Assembly: GCA_963169665.1 (NCBI GenBank)
Contig: CAUJET010000159.1
Span: 1 to 64,000 of the forward strand
From: Actinomycetota bacterium
Lineage (GTDB): Bacteria; Actinomycetota; Acidimicrobiia; Acidimicrobiales; Ilumatobacteraceae
Reading direction: 5' to 3'
DNA: 64,000 nucleotides
The notes below the pieces were generated by a model, which was not told where the DNA came from, ran no database searches, and saw only the letters and a list, made by a program, of their open reading frames with translations. Position numbers and translations under genes: made by a program. Below are positions 32,847 to 41,269 of this stretch, piece after piece. How positions within the stretch are numbered: position 1 is the first letter of the stretch; the number at the start of each line of letters is the position of its first letter.

Positions 32847-35165
32847 ATGACCGACGAGACGAGCCAGCACCGCCCCGATTCCCCGGTGTCCCCGGTCGCG
32901 GCGACCGCCGAGTGGCACCCCACCGCCTGCATCCTCTGCGAGTGCAACTGCGGCATCGAGGTCCGCCTCGGTGGCGACACCGGCACCCGGTTCGAGCGCA
33001 TCCGCGGCGACAAGGCCCACCCCGCGTCGCAGGGGTACACGTGCGAGAAGGCGCTGCGCCTCGACCACTACCAGCACCAGCCGCGGCTCACGTCGCCGCT
33101 GCGTCGTCGCCCCGACGGCACGTTCGAGGAGATCGACTGGGACACTGCGATCAGCGAGGTCGCCGAACGCTTCCGCGAGGTCCGCGACACCCACGGCGGC
33201 GAGTCGATCTTCTACTACGGCGGTGGTGGCCAGGGGAACCATCTGGGCGGCGGCTACAGCGGCGCCACGCTGCGCGCCCTCGGCGGTCGGTACAAGGCGA
33301 ACGCGCTGTCGCAGGAGAAGACCGGCGAGTTCTGGGTGAACGGCAAGATGTTCGGTGGCGGCGTGCGTGCCGACTTCGAACACACCGAGGTGGCGGTGTT
33401 CGTGGGCAAGAACCCGTGGCAGAGCCACGGCATGCCCCGTGCGCGCACCCTGCTGAAGGAGATCGCCAACGACCCGGCGCGGGCGATGATCGTGATCGAC
33501 CCCAAGCGCAGCGAGACCGCCGAGCTGGCCGAGTTCCACCTCGCCGTGACGCCGGGCACCGACGCGTTCTGCCTCGCCGCGATGGTGGCGGTCCTCGTGC
33601 AGGAAGGCCTCGTGAAGCGCTCGTGGGTCGACGAGCACACGGCCGGCTTCGAACAGATCGCCGAGGCGTTCTCGGCGATCGACGTCGACGCCTACGCGGC
33701 GCGCTGCGGCGTGGACGCCGAACTGCTCCGCAGCGCCGCCCGCCGGATCGCGAGCGCGGCGAGCGTGGCCGTGTTCGAGGACCTGGGCATCCAGATGAAC
33801 CGGCACAGCACGATGAACAGCTGGCTCGAGAAGCTGCTGTGGACCCTCACCGGCAACTTCGCCATCCCCGGCGGTCAGTACATGGGCACCTCGCTGGTCA
33901 ACCTCGTCCGCGCGGGTAGCCCCAAGCCCGCCGGCACGCCCGAGCACGTGTCGCCCGTGGTGGGCGCCAAGATCATCAGTGGACTGGTGCCGTGCAACGT
34001 GGTGCCCGACGAGATCCTCACCGATCACCCGCGCCGCTACCGGGCGATGCTCGTCGAGAGTGGCAACCCGGCCCACTCGCTCGCCGACAGCAGCCGCATG
34101 CGCGAGGCGCTGGCGGCGCTCGATCTGGTGGTGGTGATCGACGTGGCGATGACCGAGACCGCACGGCTCGCGCACTACGTGTTGCCGGTGCCCACGCAGT
34201 TCGAGAAGTGGGAAGCGACGTTCTTCAACTTCGATTTCCCGCACAACGTGTTTCATCTCCGCAAGCCGGTGCTTCCAGCCCCCGACGGCGTGCTGCCCGA
34301 GCCCGAGATCCACGCTCGCTTGTGCGAGGCCTTGGGCGCCATCACCCCGGAGCAGCTCGCGCCCCTGCGCGCCGCGGCCGTGCGTGGACGAGGCGAGTTC
34401 GCCGCCGCGTTCTTCGAGGCGACGGCAGCTGATCCCCGGCTCGGGGCGATGGCACCGGTGGTGCTGTACCGCACGCTCGGGCCCACGCTGCCCGACGGTG
34501 CGGCGTCGGCGGCGCTGCTGTGGGGCGCTGCGCACCGCTGTGCGCTCGGCTTCGAGCCGTCGGTGCGCGGCGCCGGGTTCACGGGTGAGGGGCTCGAGTT
34601 GGGCGAGGCGCTGTTCGACGCGATCCTCGCCGGCCACCACGGGGTCACGTTCACCCACGACGAATGGGACGCTGTGTGGCCGCGTGTGCAGACGGTCGAC
34701 CAGCGCATCCAGCTCGCGCTGCCGGAGCTGCTCGACGAGCTGGCGGCGCTGCCCGACGACACGCCCATCGCCACCGACGAGTTCCCGTTCGTGCTGTCGG
34801 CCGGCGAGCGGCGCTCGTTCACCGCGAACACGATCATCCGAGACGCGGGCTGGCGCAAGCGCGACGCCGAGGGCGCGCTGCGGCTGAGCCCCGCCGATGC
34901 CGCGGCGCTCGGCGTGATCACCGGCGGCACCGTGCGCGTCGTCACGTCGCGTGGGGCGGCCGAGGTGGTGGTCGAGGTCTACGAGGGCATGCAGCCGGGA
35001 CACGTCTCCCTGCCGAACGGGTTGGGCCTCGATCAGGACGAGGCGGGTGGGCTGCACCGCACCGGCGTGGCGCCGAACGAGCTGACCGACAACCGCCTCC
35101 GCGACCCGATCGCAGGCACGCCGTGGCACAAGAGCGTGCCCGCTCGCCTCGAACCCGTCTCCTGA
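32847..35165 (+). CDS. molybdopterin-dependent oxidoreductase, formate dehydrogenase-like
   Basis: A 772-residue enzyme of the DMSO reductase superfamily. The N-terminal [4Fe-4S] motif is C28-x2-C31-x3-C35 followed by C66 (GYTCEKALRL). Then come WDTAISEVAERF, VAVFVGKNPWQSHG, MIVIDPKRSETAELAEF and NFAIPGGQYMG, all pterin-binding signatures, and a C-terminal beta-barrel domain (GGTVRVVTSRGAAEVVVEV). In the place where formate dehydrogenases and Nap put a Cys or Sec molybdenum ligand I see ALSQEKTGEFW, without a cysteine. Substrate unknown. It has no obvious small subunit beside it. Confidence 0.88.
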   Translation: MTDETSQHRPDSPVSPVAATAEWHPTACILCECNCGIEVRLGGDTGTRFERIRGDKAHPASQGYTCEKALRLDHYQHQPRLTSPLRRRPDGTFEEIDWDTAISEVAERFREVRDTHGGESIFYYGGGGQGNHLGGGYSGATLRALGGRYKANALSQEKTGEFWVNGKMFGGGVRADFEHTEVAVFVGKNPWQSHGMPRARTLLKEIANDPARAMIVIDPKRSETAELAEFHLAVTPGTDAFCLAAMVAVLVQEGLVKRSWVDEHTAGFEQIAEAFSAIDVDAYAARCGVDAELLRSAARRIASAASVAVFEDLGIQMNRHSTMNSWLEKLLWTLTGNFAIPGGQYMGTSLVNLVRAGSPKPAGTPEHVSPVVGAKIISGLVPCNVVPDEILTDHPRRYRAMLVESGNPAHSLADSSRMREALAALDLVVVIDVAMTETARLAHYVLPVPTQFEKWEATFFNFDFPHNVFHLRKPVLPAPDGVLPEPEIHARLCEALGAITPEQLAPLRAAAVRGRGEFAAAFFEATAADPRLGAMAPVVLYRTLGPTLPDGAASAALLWGAAHRCALGFEPSVRGAGFTGEGLELGEALFDAILAGHHGVTFTHDEWDAVWPRVQTVDQRIQLALPELLDELAALPDDTPIATDEFPFVLSAGERRSFTANTIIRDAGWRKRDAEGALRLSPADAAALGVITGGTVRVVTSRGAAEVVVEVYEGMQPGHVSLPNGLGLDQDEAGGLHRTGVAPNELTDNRLRDPIAGTPWHKSVPARLEPVS

Positions 35166-35205
35166 ACGCGCCGGTCTGAGCGCCCCGTCTGCTCGCTCGT
35201 CCCCG

Positions 35206-35985
35206 TCAGGACCTGAGTTGACGCAACACGCGCCGGACGTCGTCGCTGAGCGTCACCGGCCGTGTGCCGTGTTCAACGTCGTCGAGGAGACCTTCGAGGT
35301 CGTCGACGAGTGCGACGTGGCGACTGCGGCCCATCCGTGCGGTCGCGTACCCGGCCCCGAGGGCGACCGGCGTCGCCGCGGCGGCGACCGGTGTGGCGAC
35401 GATCGCGAGCACGCCCGCCGCGACGAGGCCGAAACCGCTGACGGCGGAGCCGCCGGCGACCGCCTCCGTGCGCTGCGGGGAGCGATCGGCCACGAGTCGC
35501 ACGAGGGTGCGGCCCGTGTCGACCACGCTGGTACGGGCCTCGACCCCGCCGAGCTTGCGGAGGTTCACCGAGACGGTGCCGGTGCGCGCCAGGCGCTGCA
35601 CCGTCGCCACCGCATCCGTGCGCTTGCGCCACTCGCCGCGATCGGCTGCGCTGCGGGTCCGTCGCATCCCGTGCCGACGCTGGAGATGATCGTCGAGGCG
35701 GCCGAGCAGCGTGTCGGCATCGAGCGCCATGATCCGCTCGACCGACACCCGCCGCGGGCCAACGGTGCGATCGAGTCGACGCTGCGGCGGCGTCGGCCCG
35801 AGCCGTTCGATCGCGAGTGAGATCCGCACGGCGTCGAGGTCGAGACCTGCCTCGTCGGCAGCCTCGAGCAGCACCTGCTCGTTCATCCGTCCGGTGGAAC
35901 CGGGCACGCCTGGGTGGGTTGCGGTCATCTCGCTCGCGCGCCGCAGCACACGATCGACTGCGGTCCGGTCGAGCTCCACGGGCAC
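35206..35985 (-). CDS. hypothetical protein with C-terminal membrane hairpin
   Basis: A 259-residue protein not assigned to a family with certainty. The N-terminal half is charged and helical (RMNEQVLLEAADEAGLDLDA looks like a small helical domain). Near residues 180-215 two hydrophobic stretches (GFGLVAAGVLAIVATPVAAA, then TPVALGAGYATARMG) make a short membrane hairpin. It ends with a basic helix VRRVLRQLRS. It faces away from the sufB gene and its start is 80 bases from the suf operator, so the divergent promoter region is shared. Confidence 0.6.
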   Translation of the reverse strand: MPVELDRTAVDRVLRRASEMTATHPGVPGSTGRMNEQVLLEAADEAGLDLDAVRISLAIERLGPTPPQRRLDRTVGPRRVSVERIMALDADTLLGRLDDHLQRRHGMRRTRSAADRGEWRKRTDAVATVQRLARTGTVSVNLRKLGGVEARTSVVDTGRTLVRLVADRSPQRTEAVAGGSAVSGFGLVAAGVLAIVATPVAAAATPVALGAGYATARMGRSRHVALVDDLEGLLDDVEHGTRPVTLSDDVRRVLRQLRS

Positions 35986-36064
35986 AGGTTATGGCGGATC
36001 GGCGGGGTGGTGGTCCGGGTCTCCGACGGGAGACGTGGGTCCGGGGTGGACGGGGCCGTCCGAA

Positions 36065-36088
36065 TTGTTACTATGGCCGTAGTGCTAA
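36065..36088. promoter_or_regulatory. suf operator copy 1, upstream of sufB
   Basis: TTGTTACTAT, spacer GGCC, GTAGTGCTAA. It has the 10-4-10 inverted layout of the perfect site at 58426-58449, matching 7 of 10 bases in each half, with core ACTAT-N4-RTAGT. TACTAT inside it resembles a -10 hexamer, so a bound protein would block the promoter. sufB starts 57 bases downstream. Confidence 0.6.
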
Positions 36089-36145
36089 TTCGGCACCACC
36101 CGCGAACACCCCCGCTCGCACACCCGGACACCCAGGGAGCAACTC

Positions 36146-37546
36146 GTGACCTCGTTCGACCTCGACCTCAGCAAGTACAACCTCGGATGGAGTGACGACG
36201 TCGAGTACGCGTTCACGCCGAAGAAGGGCCTGAATCCCGACGTCGTCGACCAGATCTCGTGGTGGAAGGGCGAACCGAAGTGGATGACCGCCCAGCGCCA
36301 GCGCAGCCTGCGCATGTTCGATCGCAAGCCGATGGCTCCCTGGTTCGCCACGAACATGCCCGACATCGACTTCCAGGACATCTTCTACTACCTGAAGCCG
36401 GCGACCGATCAGGTCAGCGAGTGGGACGACCTGCCCGAGCAGATGAAGGCCACGTACGAGAAGCTCGGCATCCCCGAGGCAGAGCGCAAGTACCTCGCCG
36501 GCGTCACGGCGCAGTACGAGAGCGAGGTGGTCTTCCACCGCAACCGTGAGGACCTCGAGGCGCAGGGGATCCTGTTCTGCGACATGGACACCGCACTGCG
36601 CGAGTACCCCGAGCTCGTGAAGCAGCACTTCGGTTCGGTGATCCCGGCCGGCGACAACAAGTTCGCAGCGCTCAACACCGCGGTGTGGAGCGGCGGCTCG
36701 TTCATCTACGTTCCGCCGGGCGTCGAGTGCGAGATGCCGCTGCAGGCGTACTTCCGTATCAACAGTGAGAACGCCGGACAGTTCGAGCGCACGCTCATCA
36801 TCGCCGACGAGGGCTCGCAGGTGCACTACATCGAAGGCTGCTCGGCGCCGGTGTACACCAACGACTCGCTGCACTCCGCGGTCGTCGAGATCGTCGTCAA
36901 GCCGCATGCCCGCGTCACGTACACGACGATCCAGAACTGGTCGCCGAACGTGTACAACCTCGTCACCAAGCGCGCCCGGGTCGAGGAGTGCGGTCACATG
37001 GAATGGATCGACGGCAACATCGGCTCGAAGCTCACCATGAAGTACCCGTCCGTGTACCTCGTCGGCCCGAAGGCCACGGGCGAGGTGCTGTCGGTCGCCT
37101 ACGCGGGCCCCGGCCAGCACCAGGACGCGGGCGCCAAGATGGTGCACGCCGCGCCCGAGACCACGAGCAAGATCGTGTCGAAGAGCATCAGCAAGGACGG
37201 TGGCATCACCACCTACCGCGGCCTGGTGCGCGTCGACGAGGGCGCCTACGGCTGCAAGAGCCATGTGCAGTGCGACGCGCTGATCCTCGACGAGCAGAGC
37301 GAGAGCCGGACCCTGCCGTACATGGAGGTGGGCGAGCGCGACGCGCAGATCGGTCACGAGGCCACCGTGTCGAAGATCGCCGACGAGCAACTCTTCTATC
37401 TCATGAGCCGCGGCCTGTCGCAGGAGCAGGCGATGAGCATGGTCGTGAACGGCTTCATCGAGCCGATCACGCGCACCTTGCCGATGGAGTACGCGGTGGA
37501 GTGGAGCCGTCTGATCGAGCTGCAGATGGAAGGCTCGGTCGGCTGA
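36146..37546 (+). CDS. sufB: Fe-S cluster assembly scaffold SufB
   Basis: A 466-residue SufB, the main scaffold subunit of the SufBCD complex on which [4Fe-4S] clusters are built. It shows family hallmarks KGLNPDVVDQISWWKGEP, GGSFIYVPPGVECEMPLQAY, HYIEGCSAPVY, CGHMEWIDGNIGSKLTMKYP and GYGCKSHVQCDAL-like AYGCKSHVQCDALIL. The GTG start at 36146 is preceded by GGGAG. sufD and one sufC lie 1.3 to 2.8 kb downstream with other genes between. Confidence 0.97.
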   Translation: MTSFDLDLSKYNLGWSDDVEYAFTPKKGLNPDVVDQISWWKGEPKWMTAQRQRSLRMFDRKPMAPWFATNMPDIDFQDIFYYLKPATDQVSEWDDLPEQMKATYEKLGIPEAERKYLAGVTAQYESEVVFHRNREDLEAQGILFCDMDTALREYPELVKQHFGSVIPAGDNKFAALNTAVWSGGSFIYVPPGVECEMPLQAYFRINSENAGQFERTLIIADEGSQVHYIEGCSAPVYTNDSLHSAVVEIVVKPHARVTYTTIQNWSPNVYNLVTKRARVEECGHMEWIDGNIGSKLTMKYPSVYLVGPKATGEVLSVAYAGPGQHQDAGAKMVHAAPETTSKIVSKSISKDGGITTYRGLVRVDEGAYGCKSHVQCDALILDEQSESRTLPYMEVGERDAQIGHEATVSKIADEQLFYLMSRGLSQEQAMSMVVNGFIEPITRTLPMEYAVEWSRLIELQMEGSVG

Positions 37547-37582
37547 CCGCCTCCCGGGCCGCCTCCCGGTAACGTCACGCGC

Positions 37583-38209
37583 ATGACGATCGAGCTGGTC
37601 ACGACGGACGGGATCTTCGCCCTCGACGGGGGCGAATGGCAGGTCACCAACAACATCTGGCTGGTGGGCGACGACCGCGAGGTGATCGTGTTCGACGCAG
37701 CCCACGACGCGGCGGCGATCACCGCCGCGATCCACGGCCGCCGGGTGCGTTCGATCGTGCTCACCCACGGTCACAACGACCACATCAACGCTGCCGTGCC
37801 GCTTCGTGACGCGGTCGACGCTCCCATCGTGCTGCATCCGTCCGATCGCATGCTGTGGGATGTGGTGTGGCCGGGGCAGACACCCGACCGCGATCTCGAA
37901 CCCGGCGCCGTCATCGGCGTGGGTGGCCACGAACTCGGTGTGCTGCACACTCCCGGTCACTCGCCCGGTTGCTGCTGCTTCCACGACGTCACGTCCGGTG
38001 TGCTGTTCAGCGGCGACACGCTCTTCTGCGGCGGGCCGGGTGCGACGGGCCGCAGCTACAGCGACGAGCCGACGATCCTGCGCAGCATCCGCGACACCCT
38101 GCTCCGCCTGCCCGACGAGACGATCGTGCACACCGGTCACGGCGACTCGACCACGATCGGCGCCGAGCGCGAGCGCGTCCTGGCCCGCGCTGTCGAACTC
38201 GGCGTCTGA
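37583..38209 (+). CDS. MBL-fold hydrolase (glyoxalase II-like) in the suf locus
   Basis: A 208-residue metallo-hydrolase. The metal motif is LTHGHNDHINA (HxHxDH), with further ligands in LHTPGHSPGCCCFHD and FSGDTLFCGGPGATGR, and the last in HTGHGD. This is the small glyoxalase II/persulfide dioxygenase-like branch, which handles thioesters such as S-lactoyl-thiol compounds. It starts 36 bases after sufB. A link with sulfur transfer is tempting because of the position but is only inferred. Confidence 0.85.
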   Translation: MTIELVTTDGIFALDGGEWQVTNNIWLVGDDREVIVFDAAHDAAAITAAIHGRRVRSIVLTHGHNDHINAAVPLRDAVDAPIVLHPSDRMLWDVVWPGQTPDRDLEPGAVIGVGGHELGVLHTPGHSPGCCCFHDVTSGVLFSGDTLFCGGPGATGRSYSDEPTILRSIRDTLLRLPDETIVHTGHGDSTTIGAERERVLARAVELGV

Positions 38210-38220
38210 CCACGCGCAGC

Positions 38221-38321
38221 GATGAGAGATGAGTGGCCCGTGCGACCCGATCTCTCATCACGCTCCATCGGGTCCGTGCGGCGATGAGAGATGGGTGCGG
38301 CACCGACACTCATCGCTCATC
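38221..38321. repeat. twin hairpins with shared stem
   Basis: Two inverted repeats in a row. GATGAGAGAT pairs with ATCTCTCATC (38221-38259, loop 19). GATGAGAGATG pairs with CATCGCTCATC (38283-38321, one mismatch, loop 17). The two left arms are identical. They follow the MBL gene and precede a same-strand gene, so they may terminate the sufB transcript. The layout repeats that at 2478-2567, with a different stem. Confidence 0.6.
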
Positions 38322-38392
38322 GTGCGATGGGTGAACGGGTTCTCACCGAACTCTGACCTGCACGAACCCGGTCGGCTTGGCAGACTTGGCGG

Positions 38393-38740
38393 ATGCCGAT
38401 GCGTCAGGAGTGCAAGAACTTCGAGAGCCGCACCTACCCGAACGGCGACACCGTACGGAAGTGCAACCTCGACCTGGCCCCGGACGCTCCGTGGCGTTGC
38501 CCGGACAACTGCCCGAAGTACGAGCGGCGCATGGATGCCGGCTGGACGTACGGCACCGTCGTGCCACCGAAGACGCCGGACGAACCGCCCGGACTCGACG
38601 ACGGCAGCGCGGCGGCGGTACTCGACGAGGCGGAGGACCACCTGAACGCGATCGGCGCCCAGGTGCGGGCCGAACTCGAGGCGGAGCGGCTGGCCGCCCA
38701 GCGCAAGGGCCTGAAGCGGTTCTTCCGCCGCCGCGAGTGA
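38393..38740 (+). CDS. small Cys-containing hypothetical protein
   Basis: A 115-residue soluble protein of no family I can name. The first 45 residues hold four cysteines (C7, C24, C36, C40) in QECKNFESRTY, RKCNLDLAPDAPWRCPDNCPKYERR, a pattern that could bind zinc or an iron-sulfur cluster. The rest is helical and ends in the basic KGLKRFFRRRE. Its place between sufB and sufD suggests a role in cluster handling, but nothing else supports this. ATG 38399 is a second possible start. Confidence 0.6.
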   Translation: MPMRQECKNFESRTYPNGDTVRKCNLDLAPDAPWRCPDNCPKYERRMDAGWTYGTVVPPKTPDEPPGLDDGSAAAVLDEAEDHLNAIGAQVRAELEAERLAAQRKGLKRFFRRRE

Positions 38741-38795
38741 TCCTCGACTGATCTGCGGGCGAGGATCGTGTCGGCGACACCGGACGACTGGCGAA

Positions 38796-38819
38796 TTTCT
38801 CCTATCCAGACAGTAGTAT
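38796..38819. promoter_or_regulatory. suf operator copy 2 and promoter of sufD
   Basis: TTTCTCCTAT, spacer CCAG, ACAGTAGTAT. The left half matches 8 of 10 bases of the perfect suf site at 58426-58449, the right half about half. TAGTAT at 38814-38819 is a good -10 hexamer and lies 6 bases before the GTG of sufD, so the mRNA is probably leaderless or nearly so. Confidence 0.5.
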
Positions 38820-38825
38820 TTCCCC

Positions 38826-39971
38826 GTGCCTGCGTTCTCCCCTGACGCCGTTCGCGCGTCCGCACCCCCCGACCTCGATCGCCGCATCGCCGCTGCCGAG
38901 CGCGCCGCGGCCGCCACCTTCCCGTCCGCCGAGGAGGAGGTGTGGCGCTACAGCCGCATCGGTGAGCTCGACCTCTCGGCGTTCATCCCCGGCCGAGCGA
39001 TCACCACCGTCGACGCCCCCGAGGGTGTGCACGTGGTGCAGGGCGCCGAGCTCGGCGATCGTGCCGATGACGCCGACGCGGTCGACCTCTTCCACGAGCT
39101 GAACCGGGCGTTCATGGACGCCGTGGTCGTCTCGGTTCCTCGTGGTCGGGCGATCGAGCAGCCGGTCGTGATCACCCACCGCCTCGACGCCGCCGGTGTC
39201 GCGGTGTTCCCCCGACTGATCATCGACGCCGCCGAGGACAGCGAGATCACCGTCGTCGAGCAGTTCGTGTCGCCCGACGGCCTGGTCGCCCTGTGCGTCC
39301 CCCGTCTCGAGGTCGACGTGGCCGCCGCCGGTCGCCTGAAGTACCTCGGTGTGAACATGCTCGGGTCGTCCACGTGGCACCTCGCCCACCAGCAGGCCTT
39401 CGGCGCTCGCGACTCCAACACCCTGCTCGCCACGGTCGCGCTCGGCGGCGACTACGCCCGCGTGCGCACCGAGGCCCGCGTCACCGGCCAGGGCGCGAGC
39501 ACCCGCCAGATCGCGCTGTACTACGCCGACGCCCACCAGATGCACGACTTCCGCACCCTGCAGGACCACGCCGCGCCGAAGACGCACAGCGACCTGTTGT
39601 TCAAGGGCGCCGTGCAGGACCACGCCAAGAGCGTCTACACGGGGTTGATCAAGATCCGCCACGACGCCAAGGGCAGCCAGGCCTTCCAGACCAACCGCAA
39701 CCTCACGCTCAGCTCGGGCGCGTGGGCCGAGAGCGTGCCCAACCTCGACATCGAGACCAACGACGTGAAGTGCAGCCATGCCAGCACCGTCGGACCGATC
39801 GACGAGGAGCAGCGCTTCTACCTCGAGAGCCGCGGCATCCCGCCCGAGATCGCCGAGCGCCTGGTGGTGCTCGGGTTCTTCGACGAGGTGCTCGAGCAGC
39901 TCCCGGTCGGCCCGCTCGCCGCGCAGCTGCGCGAGCTGGTGAGCGCCAAGCTCCAGCGGAAGTCGTCATGA
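38826..39971 (+). CDS. sufD: Fe-S cluster assembly protein SufD
   Basis: A 381-residue SufD, partner of SufB and SufC in the scaffold complex. It has EEEVWRYSRIGELDL, the beta-helix segment FTGLIKIRHDAKGSQAFQTN-like YTGLIKIRHDAKGSQAFQTN, LSSGAWAESVPNLDIETNDV, KCSHASTVGPIDEEQRFYL and SRGIPPEIAERLVVLGFFDE. These C-terminal motifs are typical of SufB/SufD. The stop overlaps the next ATG (ATGA). Confidence 0.93.
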   Translation: MPAFSPDAVRASAPPDLDRRIAAAERAAAATFPSAEEEVWRYSRIGELDLSAFIPGRAITTVDAPEGVHVVQGAELGDRADDADAVDLFHELNRAFMDAVVVSVPRGRAIEQPVVITHRLDAAGVAVFPRLIIDAAEDSEITVVEQFVSPDGLVALCVPRLEVDVAAAGRLKYLGVNMLGSSTWHLAHQQAFGARDSNTLLATVALGGDYARVRTEARVTGQGASTRQIALYYADAHQMHDFRTLQDHAAPKTHSDLLFKGAVQDHAKSVYTGLIKIRHDAKGSQAFQTNRNLTLSSGAWAESVPNLDIETNDVKCSHASTVGPIDEEQRFYLESRGIPPEIAERLVVLGFFDEVLEQLPVGPLAAQLRELVSAKLQRKSS

Positions 39972-40327
39972 GCGGCGCCTCCCACGGCACCGTCGTGTGC
40001 CGCTTCGACGACCTCGCGCCGAACACGGCCCAGCGCTTCGTGGTCGACGGTCGCCCGGTCGCCGTGGTGCGCATCGGCGACGACCTGTACGCGATCGGCG
40101 ACACCTGCAGCCACGCCGACGTCTCGCTGAGCGAGGGCGAGGTGCTGTGCGACTCGCTCGAGATCGAGTGCTGGAAGCACGGCAGCGCGTTCAGCCTGGA
40201 GACGGGCGAACCGCAGACCCTTCCGGCCACCCAACCGGTGCCGGTGTTCGTCGTTCGTCAGGTCGACGGCGACGTGGTGGTCGACATCGAGACCGAGACC
40301 GCCGAGACGGCCGGAGGAGCTTCCTGA
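39968..40327 (+). CDS. Rieske-type [2Fe-2S] ferredoxin
   Basis: A 119-residue Rieske protein of the non-heme dioxygenase ferredoxin type. Cluster ligands are C47 and H49 (DTCSHAD), C68 and H71 (ECWKHG). It overlaps sufD by four bases and is followed one base after its stop by sufC, so it belongs to the suf operon. Rieske ferredoxins are known inside actinobacterial suf operons; it may carry electrons for cluster formation. Confidence 0.9.
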   Translation: MSGASHGTVVCRFDDLAPNTAQRFVVDGRPVAVVRIGDDLYAIGDTCSHADVSLSEGEVLCDSLEIECWKHGSAFSLETGEPQTLPATQPVPVFVVRQVDGDVVVDIETETAETAGGAS

Positions 40328-40328
40328 G

Positions 40329-41126
40329 ATGAGCACGCTGCAGATCACCGACCTCCGCGCCTCGGTCGCGGGCAAGCAGATCCTCCACGGGGTGAACCTC
40401 ACCATCTCGAGTGGCGAGGTGCACGTGGTGATGGGCCCGAACGGCGCCGGCAAGAGCACCCTCTCGGCGGTCGTGATGGGCAAGCCGGGCTACGAGGTGC
40501 TCGGCGGCTCGGTCACCCTCGACGGCGTCGACATGTTGGCGCTCCCCGCATGGCAGCGCGCCCAGGCCGGCCTGCACCTCGTGATGCAGTACCCGAGCGA
40601 GGTGCCGGGCGTGTCGCTCGACCATGTGATGGAGCAGGCGCTCATCGCCCGTGGCCGCTCCACCGACGGCCTCGACGAGCTGCTCGAGACCGAGGCGGCC
40701 CGCATCGGATTCGCGCCGGAGCTGCTGCACCGTGCGCTGAACGTCGATCTCTCCGGCGGCGAGAAGAAGCGCAACGAGACGCTCCAGCTGGCGGTGCTCC
40801 AGCCGCGGATCGCGATCCTCGACGAGCTCGACTCCGGTCTCGACATCGATGCGCTGCGCGACTGCGCTCGTCGCGTCGAGGCGCTCACCAACGACGACGG
40901 CCCGCAGGGTCAGCGTCTCGGGGCGCTCGTGATCACCCACTACAACCGGCTGCTCGAAGCGCTGCGCGCCGACGTGATCCACATCCTCGTCAAGGGCCGC
41001 ATCGTCGCCACCGGCGGTCCCGAGCTCGCTGACCAGCTCGAGCGTGACGGCTACGCCGCCTACGCGATCGCTGACGAACCCGAGGCCGAGGCACCGGGCT
41101 CGCTCGACGACCTGTTTGCGATCTGA
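40329..41126 (+). CDS. sufC: Fe-S assembly ATPase SufC (copy 1)
   Basis: A 265-residue ABC-type ATPase without membrane domain. Walker A is GPNGAGKST (36-44), the signature is DLSGGEKKRNE, Walker B is AILDELDSGLD, and the switch histidine is in VITHYNRLL. It powers the SufBD scaffold. It is encoded directly behind sufD and the Rieske gene. A second, clearly different SufC is encoded at 57.7-58.4 kb with sufS and sufU. Here YPSEVPGVSLDHVMEQAL replaces the usual YPxxIPGV segment of copy 2. Confidence 0.93.
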   Translation: MSTLQITDLRASVAGKQILHGVNLTISSGEVHVVMGPNGAGKSTLSAVVMGKPGYEVLGGSVTLDGVDMLALPAWQRAQAGLHLVMQYPSEVPGVSLDHVMEQALIARGRSTDGLDELLETEAARIGFAPELLHRALNVDLSGGEKKRNETLQLAVLQPRIAILDELDSGLDIDALRDCARRVEALTNDDGPQGQRLGALVITHYNRLLEALRADVIHILVKGRIVATGGPELADQLERDGYAAYAIADEPEAEAPGSLDDLFAI

Positions 41127-41269
41127 TCGCGTCCTGAGCGAGCACTGCATCGATCGTCCTGGTGCGCGCACCGGACCCCAGACGCGCCGCACCGCCCGAC
41201 GGCGCCGTTGCCGTGGGCGGTGCGAACCGGTTGATCCATGCGGTCGGCGTGGGGTCCGACCGCCGGACC

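Noticed and set aside
41161..41172. 12-base palindrome GGTGCGCGCACC between convergent sufC1 and htpX
   Set aside because: Too short, with no loop, to support a terminator or operator; such palindromes are frequent by chance in GC-rich DNA.
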